Positions 9,842-18,974 of a stretch of DNA of 20,412 nt are shown in pieces. The position numbers were made by a program, and so were the translations under genes. The number at the start of each line of letters is the position of its first letter. Positions within the stretch are counted from its first letter, which is position 1. The DNA is taken from NCBI GenBank assembly GCA_943704415.1, contig CALSCO010000930.1, positions 1-20,412 on the forward strand, written 5' to 3'. The notes beneath the pieces were generated by a model. The model was not told the DNA's origin. It was given only the letters and a program-made list of their open reading frames with translations, and made no database searches. This DNA is from Parvularia atlantis. Lineage: Eukaryota; Opisthokonta; Rotosphaerida.

Positions 9842-10641
9842 GCGACGGGGCAGGTGCGCGGCGGTGTCTGTGGAGCGGTGTGGGCGAAAAAGTGGGCCGG
9901 GCTGGGGCACGGCAGGGCACGGCAGGCCGTGCGGGCCGTGTGCGTGTTTGGAGGCGCGAGAAGCGCGTGCGGCGGGGCGGGACGAGGCGCGCGTGCGGCC
10001 AGTGTCACGCTTACCCTCTCCTCTAAACAGTGGCGCGTCATGGGTGATGGCGGCATGGCGGCATGGCGCAGGCCGCGGACGCCGACCCGAGCTACGCCGG
10101 CGCCGACCGCGCGCCGAGCAACTGCGCGTGTGAGTGCGCGCCGTGGCTGATCGAGGGCTACGGTGCGTCGCGTGGCAGCTGGTGTCTGTTGTCGTTGATC
10201 GTGCTGCGCACGGCCGCGCATTCATCACGGCCGCACGCTCCTCTCGCTCGCTCGCTCGTGCGCAGAGATGCAGCCGGAGGAGGTCGACCTGCTTGCTGCC
10301 TGTGAGCCACCGCGTCGCGACTCGCTGTCTGCCCAGCTTAACCCTACGGCCATGCTGGCAGCTGGACGATTTATAGAAGAACATTTACGTGGCCGCGGCG
10401 CGCCTTGGCTCTCTTCCCGTCCTCCGCCCGCCCCCGCCGCGGTCGCCGTCAAGACGCTCGCCCGGCTGCGCCCCGTCGCCGCCGCCGCCCGCCGCCTGTC
10501 GCCGTCGCCGCTTTCGTCGCCACCCTTCTCGCCCGTGCGCCAGGTGGCATCCTTTGCTCGTCCCGTGGCGTGGTTGACGTTCGCGCCGCGGCTGCGCAGG
10601 CCTCCGTCGCCCGCGTGCGCCCCGTCCCGTACGCCGCACGC
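9842..10641. promoter_or_regulatory. 800-bp divergent intergenic region between UBR1 and CK2 alpha
   Basis: No recognisable protein is encoded here. It must hold the promoters and 5' UTRs of both divergent genes. Visible elements are a TTAACCCTA telo-box-like motif (10338-10346), a TTTATA TATA-like hexamer (10370-10375) in an unusually AT-rich patch (about 10365-10390), a (CTCG)n run (10243-10258) followed by a CGCAG acceptor-like site, and a GTGAGTGC donor-like site near 10131 that could bound a 5'-UTR intron of the kinase gene. An ATG-initiated frame begins at 10268 (MQPEEVDLLAACEPP) and soon turns into Pro/Ala/Ser-rich low complexity; it could be an upstream ORF or small exon, but I recognise nothing in it. 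Confidence 0.5.
10370..10375 (+). promoter_or_regulatory. TATA-like element upstream of CK2 alpha
   Basis: TTTATA lies 267 bp before the kinase ATG, in the only clearly AT-rich patch of the region, 24 bp after a TTAACCCTA motif. If functional it implies a 5' UTR of roughly 240 nt. Position and composition are the only evidence. Confidence 0.3.
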
Positions 10642-12445
<1,804 letters not shown>

Positions 12446-12632
12446 AGCGCCGCCTGCGTGCCTCGCCGCCCACCCCACAAAAAGAGAGACAGGTAAAGAG
12501 CGCGAGCCAGTGTGAGACGGGGCAGAGGTGTGTTGCCCTCACCGTGTGTGTCCCTTCTGTGTGTTTGCCCATCACTTGCATCGAGAGCGGCGCATCGGTG
12601 CGGTGCAGCTGCTGGCCAAAACCAAGAACAAA

Positions 12633-14170
12633 TCAGCGCCGCGGCGGGTACCACACGGCCGCGTTGACGCGGCGGGGCGGGTGCGCCGTAAGCGCGTACT
12701 CGATGTCCTCCCAGTGGTCCTGGTGCGTGCGGTACCACTCGACTGCGCGCCAGGCGGGCCGGCGTCAGCAGCGTCCCGCTGCGCACGCCACGCGCACGCA
12801 CTCGTCTGCTGTAACCCGGCCGCGAACGGCACGCGCGGCCGCCACCCGAGCTTCTCCAGCTTCTGCGAGTCGATCCAGTACCGCGAGTCGTTGAACTGCC
12901 GGTCCTCGACGTACTTGATCAGCTCGCCCTCGCGCTCGCTCACGCCAAACAGCCGCAGCAGCTCGCGCGCGACCGTCAGATTTGACACCTCCGAGTCCGT
13001 CCCGATGTTGTAGATCTCGCCTGGCCGCGCGGGTCAGCCCCGCCGTAGCGACCGCACACAGCGGGCGCGCACCGACTTCGCCAAAGCGCAGGATCGTCTC
13101 AAACGCGTCAGCCACGTCGCTCACATACAGGTATCGCCGCTTGTTGCGCCCGTCGCCGTGGATCCAGCTGCCGCACCGCTGTCGGGGCTGCCCACAGCGC
13201 CCGCGCGCCACTACGCACCACGGCCGGTCGCGCAGCAGCTGCATGATAAACTTGGGGATGATCTTCTCGGGAAACTGGTTCGGCCCGTACACGTTGTTGC
13301 TGCGCGTGATGATCACGGGCAGGTTGAACGACTTGCCGTACGCCTTGACCATGAACTCGGCCGCGGCTGCTCACGCGATCACACACGGCGGACGCGCACG
13401 CGCTCGATGCACGCGCGCACCCTTCGTGGCCGCGTACGGGTTGGTCGGCGCGAGCGTGCTCTCCTCGATGCACGGCGACCCGTCCGCGAGCACCTCGCCG
13501 TAGACCTCGTCTGTGCTGACGTGGATGAAGCGCTTGACGCCGTACACCTGGGCGCGGCCGCATGCATCGGCGGACCGCCCCGTGGACGCCGCGAGCGCAC
13601 GCACCCGCGACACCTCGAGCAGCACGTGCGTGCCGATGAAGTTGTCGTTGGAGAAGTCAAACGAGCTCTCGAACGAGCGGTCTGCCGTCCCGGGGTCAGG
13701 TGCCGCGCGCGGGGCAGCAAGGGGCGCCGCACCGACATGCGACTGCGCCGCAAAGTGCATCACCGTGTCGACGCGCTCCTGGCGCATGACGAGCGAGACC
13801 AGGTCAGCCGATGTCACACTGCCCTGCACGCCACGTGGTCGTGTCAGTCGCGCGCACTGTGCAGCGGCCCTCGACGCGCACCCGCACGAACGTGTAGTTT
13901 GGCGCATCGGCGACGTCGCGCAGGTTCGCGAGCGACGCGCAGTAGTCGAGCTTGTCGAGGTTGATGAACCGGCAGTCCGGGAAGGCCCGCACGAGCTTCG
14001 CAAGCACGTGCGATCCGCTGCCAACCACAGTCAGCACAACGCACGCACAAGTCGAGCACACGATCGCAGGCCACGCACATGAACCCCGCGCCGCCTGTCA
14101 CGAGCACGGCCGACGGGCGGTACTCGGCCGGCGCGACGGCGGGCGCGGGCGCGGGTGCACTGTCCGCCAT
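12633..14170 (-). CDS. TGDS: Nucleotide-sugar (dTDP/UDP-glucose) 4,6-dehydratase, TGDS/RmlB family
   Basis: NAD-dependent extended short-chain dehydrogenase that converts dTDP- or UDP-glucose to the 4-keto-6-deoxy sugar, the first step to rhamnose-type sugars. Exons are 14170-14079, 14017-13882, 13823-13733, 13681-13605, 13547-13421, 13366-13219, 13167-13073, 13020-12802 and 12742-12633, giving 364 aa. Residues: Rossmann motif GGAGFIGSH 26-34; QSHVDRSF joined across 13733/13681; catalytic T144-D145-E146 in [11 protein letters not shown]170-x3-K174 in [29 protein letters not shown]-type substrate segment; C-terminal [16 protein letters not shown]. All catalytic residues are present and the length matches human TGDS (about 350). 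Base specificity (dTDP or UDP) cannot be read from sequence; in fungi the UDP form feeds UDP-rhamnose. No later pathway enzyme is in the window. Its ATG is 6 bp from that of the divergent SET-MYND gene. Confidence 0.93.
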
Positions 14171-14176
14171 GCTTCT
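14171..14176. promoter_or_regulatory. 6-bp head-to-head spacer between TGDS-type and SET-MYND start codons
   Basis: Only GCTTCT separates the minus-strand ATG (14170-14168) from the plus-strand ATG (14177-14179). If the second SET-MYND ATG at 14195 is used, the gap is 24 bp. Any promoter and 5' UTR must therefore overlap the neighbour's coding sequence. Confidence 0.6.
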
Positions 14177-16148
14177 ATGACAGCGGCACCAGCCATGCGC
14201 GTCGTCGACGTGAGGCCGTCGCGCGTCTGTGCCGGGCGCGGCCTGTTTGCGTCGGCGCCGCTCGCTGCCGGTGCGCGACGTGTGTGCGCGCGCGACGTGT
14301 GCAAGCTGCTGATGCGTGCGCGATGCAGGTGAGGACGCGACGGTCGTGCCGCCGTTCGCGCTCGTGCTGACTGGCCACGAGATCGCCCTCCGATGCAACG
14401 CATGCGCCACGGCCGACAACGTCGCCAACCGCTGCGCGGCGTGCCACAAGGCCGCATACTGCAGTGCCGAGTGCCAGGCACGCGCATCGTGTTGCCGCGC
14501 AGCCCACCCGATCACACGCCGAGACGCCGCCGCCGCCGCAGCGCGCCGACTGGGCCGACCACCGCGACGACTGCAAGCTGTTTGCGAGCGCGCCGGGCCG
14601 CCTGCCCGTCACCCACGTGCGCCTGGCCGCGCGCGTGCTCCGACGGATGTTGCGCAAGGGCGTCGTGGTGCGGCACGGCTGGCGTGCGGCGCGCGCTGGC
14701 TGACGCCGCTCTCATCAGCCGCCAGAGATCGCCGTGCTCGAGACGCGTGCGTGGCCCGGCCCGAGGGGCACTCGAACGCGGCGTGACAGCCTGGCCGCAG
14801 ACGCCGATGACGCCGGTGCCGAGCGCGAGGCCCGCATCACGCAGATGACACAGCTGCTCGTCCATCTCGTGCCCGGGCTGGCCGCGTCCCAAGCGATCTC
14901 GCCGGCGCTCGTGCGCAAGACGCTGCTGCAGGTGTGCACGTGGTGCGCTGCGGTACCCTGGCCTGAGCCGCGGCGCGCAGCTCGAGTTTTACGTGCACAC
15001 GGTCGTGGCCAACGACGGCATTGAGGCTGTCGGGCTCGCGCTGTACCTCGGCGACGGCGCGGCGATCAACCACTCGTGCGCGCCAAACGCCGTCGTGTCC
15101 TTCCGCCGCGGCGCACTCGTGCTGCGGACGATCGCGGCCGTGGCCGCGGACAACGAGGTGCGCGTGATGCATGAGAAGCACGGAGTTGAGGCGCCCGGCA
15201 GCTGCTCATCAGCTACACGGAGGTGCTCGACGCGGCGCCGCGGCGACAGGTGGCCCTGCGCGCGCTGCACTGCTTCGACTGTCGCTGCGGGCGCTGCAGG
15301 CGCGAGCATGCGGTGCGCTTCAGCCACCACGGTGGCGTGGCGACTCACCGGGCGCACACGCAGGCGTCGGGGCTGCAGTGGGCGCAGTTTGTGTCGTCAC
15401 GCGCCGTCGCCTGCCGGCAGTGCCGCGCCGTGGTGTACGTGCACGGTGCGTGCGCCGGCCTTGGCGTGTCATGCGTTGACACAGCTGCGGTGTGGCAGGG
15501 CGCGGGTCAGTTTGCGTGTCCTGCGGAGCCGACGCTGCGCCGCCGCTGACGCTGCGTGAGTTGGTGGACGCGCGCCTGCCCGCCGCGCTCGCCGCCGCCC
15601 CCGACGAGGCATGCACAGCTGTCGTGCGCGCCCGGCGGCCTGCGCTGAGCCGTCGCGGCGCGCAGGCCATCCCCGCCCTTGAGCGGCTGCTGCCGGAGCT
15701 CGAGCGCTGGCTGCCGCGCGACGCGAGCGAGGTCGTCAACGCGCAGCGCGAGCTGTCGCAGGCGCTCGTGGCCAAGGCGCGTGTGCACTTGTCGCGCACC
15801 GACCACGCTGACGATGGCCCAAGCAGGAGCGGTACAGGGACGCGTTGGCGCTGTCGTTGCGTGTCGCCGACGCCCTGCGGCCGTCGTTCTCCTGGCACCC
15901 GATCTACGGTGAGGGTGCCAGCGTGCCGCGAGCGCGGCTGACCGTCTGCGGGCGCAGGCACCGAGCTGGCGCGCGCCGGCCGCCTGCTCGCGCTGCTTGA
16001 CGACCTCGAGGGCGCCAAGACGCAGATGGTCGAGGCGCTGCGCGTGCTCATGGCGCTGCACGGCTCGAGCAACAGCTTTGTGCAGACCGTGGCCGGCGAC
16101 CTGTGGCAGCTGTCGCAGGAGGGCCGGGCGGGCGAGGTGCCGCGGTGA
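14177..16148 (+). CDS. SET-MYND (SMYD-type) lysine methyltransferase
   Basis: Predicted S-adenosylmethionine-dependent protein lysine methyltransferase. Exons are 14177-14270, 14329-14477, 14542-14683, 14726-14746, 14801-14931, 14981-15157, 15202-15312, 15364-15445, 15499-15782, 15827-15908 and 15958-16148, about 487 aa; 15313-15363 is treated as an intron, and 15624-15665 may be another (42 nt, in frame). Split SET start GRGLFA (20-25); MYND zinc finger C54, C57, C67, C70, C76, C80, H88, C92; SET core INHSCAPNA with N209-H210-S211-C212; NELLISY; post-SET CRCGRC (C265, C267, C270), which with C212 forms the usual zinc site. A further pair CRQC...CVSC follows, then a helical TPR-like C-terminus (ERYRDALALSLRVADAL, TELARAGRLLALLDDLEGA) as in SMYD proteins. 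The exon joins around 14684-14800 are less certain. Substrate is unknown. Intron 14478-14541 needs a GC donor. Confidence 0.9.
14478..14541 (+). other. Non-canonical GC-AG intron inside the MYND finger
   Basis: Donor CAG|GCACGC, acceptor GCCGCAG, 64 nt. The join gives YCSAECQ-RADWADH, the exact MYND spacing between its last cysteine pair and the final His/Cys. No GT donor keeps this spacing and frame. Confidence 0.85.
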
Positions 16149-16261
16149 GCATGGCCTCGAACTGCCTTGGATGCAACACAAAGCACAGAAAGATGCATAG
16201 GTGCAAGCAGGTGCGGTCATTCGGTTCCGTGGGATCGATTCTGCACATCGAGGGGATGGGG

Positions 16262-18330
16262 TCACAGGCCGCGGGGCTTGGCGAGCGGCATCGGCTTGAT
16301 CGGCAGGCGCGCGAAGCGGTCGGGCGGCGCCGTGAACTGGACGCCCTCGGTCGGCTGGTACTCCCACGACGTCGTGCGGCCTTGTCGCAGCGCCTGCGTT
16401 GCGTTGCGCGGCGGGTGAGCGCGCGGCTCATGCCGGCGCCGGGAGGCGCACCTCCTGCACAAGGAAGCGCCGCCGCTGGCTTGCGTGCACGGCGGCGCTG
16501 AGTGCGTCGGCATCCCATCGCACCTTGACCTCGTCCTGGAAGGCTGCGCCGGCGGCGCGTGTAAGCGACCACGCCCCGGCGTCGCGGACGGCACGGCGCA
16601 CTCTGCAGGCGCGACGCGTGCTCGGGCACGGTCGCCAGGTTGACCTTCTCCTCCGGATCCTGCGTGATGTTGAACAGCTGCGGGCCGTCGAGCGCCGAGT
16701 GGATGTACTTGTATTGCCCGCGCCGGATCATGAGGATGGGGCACTCGGCGCCCTCGGCGTTGTACTCGGCGAGCACCGTGTCTGGCCAGTCGACTGGAGG
16801 CGCGCGCGCACGCGCGCTTTCATCAGGGCACGTTGCGCGGGCGCAGTGCTCCGCGCGCACCCTTGTTGCCCATGTGCAGCATCGGCAGCAGCGTGTGTCC
16901 GTCGATCGGGTCGGCCAGGAGCAGCGGCGGCGCCGAGGCCGCGGCAATGTCGAGCATGGTCGGCATGACGTCGAGTAGCGAGACGTTCGCCGAGATACGC
17001 GAGGCTACGTCGGCGCTACCGTCAGGGTCGCCGTCGCGCGCCGCGAGCACGCGTGCGGCGCACAGTTGAAGCGCGACGGGCAGCTGATGATCAGCGGCAC
17101 GCGTGCCGCGTTCTCGTAAAACACCATCGGGTACCACAGCCCGCGCTCGCCGAGCATGTCGCCGTGGTCGGAGGTGAACACGACGATTGTGTCGTTCTGC
17201 AGGCCCGTGACCTCGAGCGCGCGCAGCAGCTGGCCAACCTTGTCGTCCACGTAGCTGCAAGCGCCGCGTGAGCGCGGTCTGTGCACATCTGGCCGCGCGC
17301 ACCTGATCATGCCGTAGTAGGCGTGGCGCGCGTTGCGCATGTGGTCATCCGAGATGTCGTACTGGTGGTAGCTGCACATGTCGCGGATGCGTCTGCTGTG
17401 CCCTGCGTGTGCGTGTGGTCGTGGCAGTGAGCATGCAGGACGCGCCCGCACGGCCGGCGCGCACGCACCCTCGATGTCGTCGTCCGCGTCCGCCGACGTC
17501 TTGGGCATGTCGATGTCGTCGTGGTTGTACCGGTCCCAGTACTCTTGCGTGGTCAGGTACGGGTCCTTCGGGTGCGACAGACTCACAAACATGAAGAACG
17601 GGCGCTGGGTGGCGTCGCCGCCGGCGGCCCCTGTGCGGTGCTGGCGCGCGCGCCCAATGTCGTGTAGCCGGCGCACGCTGTGGAAGATCGTGTGCTCGTC
17701 AAAATCGATCTGGCGCGTGAGGTCGTACACGCCGGCCTCGGCGACCGAGAGCATCGACGGGTGCCAGGGCTGGGGCGGGTTGTGCGCGCGCCAGTCGGGC
17801 GTGTGTGAGAAGTCGGCGGGGCACATGTCGGGCGTGAGGCGCTCCTCGAAGCCGTGCAGTTGGTCTGGCGCGCGGCGTCGTGAGCTGCGGGCGCGGCACG
17901 GCGCGGCGCAGGACGCGCACCGGCCCCGCTGAACTGCGTCTTGCCCGCGAGGATCGTGTTGTAGTTGAGCAGGCGCAGGTAGTGCGCCATGGTCGGCACG
18001 GCCGAGGGCAGCTGTGGCGCGGGATTGGTCGCTGAGCGCACGTCCACCAACCCGCGACCGCGCCACGCGCACCTCGGACGCGTTGTCAAAGGCCTCGATG
18101 CGCGACGGCAGCTGGCCCGTCAGCATCGACATGCGCGACGGCCCGCCCAGCGGGAAGTTGCAGTAGGCGTTCTCAAACACGACGCCCTTGCGGCCCAGCG
18201 TCTCGACGTGCGGCGCCTTGACCACGCGGTGGCCGTACGTCGGCAGGAACGGCGCGCCGAGCTGGTCCACGAGGATGAAGAGGAAGTTGGGCGGCGACGC
18301 GGGTGAGCCGGGCCCGCCGAGCAGCGCCAT
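16262..18330 (-). CDS. Choline-sulfatase-family protein lacking the catalytic cysteine (probable pseudoenzyme)
   Basis: Alkaline-phosphatase-superfamily sulfatase most like choline sulfatase (BetC). Exons are 18330-18073, 18011-17921, 17864-17469, 17402-17303, 17254-17064, 17004-16861, 16793-16602, 16543-16452 and 16393-16262, giving 531 aa, close to the family's usual length. Conserved: metal D22 (FILVDQL), YGHRVVKAPH, SMLTGQLPSR, DQLHGFEERLT, SLSHPKDPY (H214), YWDRYNHDDIDMP, HSRRIRDMC, SYVDDKVGQLL, metal D311-H312 (SDHGDMLGERGLWY), and the choline-sulfatase C-terminal region (AEYNAEGAECPILMIRRG). Changed: the residue converted to formylglycine is Gly62 (PLGGPSR; family C-x-[AP]-[SA]-R), the GK-x-H histidine is Gln112 (AGKTQF), and the lysine after GLWY is Pro324. 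R66 and K110 are kept. The frame is intact over nine exons, so the gene looks maintained. I see no signal peptide. It may act as a binding or regulatory protein, or be recently inactivated. Confidence 0.9.
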
Positions 18331-18418
18331 CTGAAGGGGGCGTTTGGGAGGGCGACGCAGAGAGAGGGAACCGGTTTGGGGTACAAGACGTTTGCCCACT
18401 CAGCCACTACATGCGCGC
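18331..18418. promoter_or_regulatory. 88-bp shared divergent promoter region
   Basis: This short G/A-rich spacer separates the sulfatase-family ATG (18330, minus) from the ATG of the small membrane protein (18419, plus). It has no TATA element; GGGGGCGTTTGGG and GAGAGAGGGAA tracts are visible. Both promoters must be here or in neighbouring exons. Confidence 0.45.
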
Positions 18419-18946
18419 ATGGACCTGTGGAGACGCGTCGCGCGCAACACCGTCGTGCGGCAGGTCGCCGCGGGCGTCGTGGCGGCGCAGCTCGCGGTGT
18501 GGACGGTCGGGTGGCTGTGGCAGCACCAGGCGTCGATGCCGTACATCGCCCTCAAGCCCAAGACGCCCGTGCGTGCCTGCGCGCCGCCCCGATGCGCACA
18601 CGCTGATCCGCTCGCGCCTCGCCCAGGACGAGCGCCTCGGCACGCCCGTGTACCCGATCCAGCCGCTGCCGTACCCGGGCGACGCGGACGAGTACCAGAC
18701 CTTTTTGAGCAACCGGCGCCTGCTCGGGCGGCCACGGCAGGAGCTTAAGCCGCAGTCGGTGCAGGGTGCGGTCATGCGAGCCGTCCGCCGTCCGCTCAAC
18801 CGCGCCGCGCAGCTCGCGAGGAGTCACGCGCGGCCATCATCTGGCAGCAGATGCGGCGCGACCTGGCCGAGGAGCTCGTGCGCCAGGGCGACCACGCGGA
18901 CGTGCTGTCGGCGCTCAGCGCGGACGATCGGCACCTCATTCACTGA
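18419..18946 (+). CDS. Small single-pass membrane protein, unrecognised
   Basis: Three exons (18419-18568, 18627-18765, 18813-18946) encode 140 aa, with consistent phases and standard signals (donors GTGCGT and GTGCGG, branch sites CGCTGATC and GCTCAAC). The N-terminus MDLWRRVARNTVVRQ is basic and amphipathic, followed by one hydrophobic segment at about residues 14-34. The rest is hydrophilic: a Pro/Tyr segment (GTPVYPIQPLPYPGDADEY), an Arg-rich stretch and an acidic-basic helix (WQQMRRDLAEELVRQ). This layout suggests a small mitochondrial inner-membrane or ER protein, for example a respiratory-chain assembly factor, but I match it to no family. The ATG at 18411 is in another frame with no downstream continuity, so 18419 is chosen. 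It ends 28 bp from the opposing stop codon. Confidence 0.68.
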
Positions 18947-18974
18947 TGCACTGAGCTTGCATCTCACACTGTGC

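Noticed and set aside
10063-10305. Small Cys/Ala-rich open frame starting at ATG 10063
   Set aside because: It has no recognisable features, lies in the shared promoter region, and does not splice in frame to the open frame at 10268 with any standard donor.
9842-10384. Upstream UBR1 start at the in-frame minus-strand ATG at 10384
   Set aside because: It would add about 180 low-complexity Arg/Ala/His-rich residues. The ATG at 9841 gives a normal leader of about 85 residues before the UBR box.
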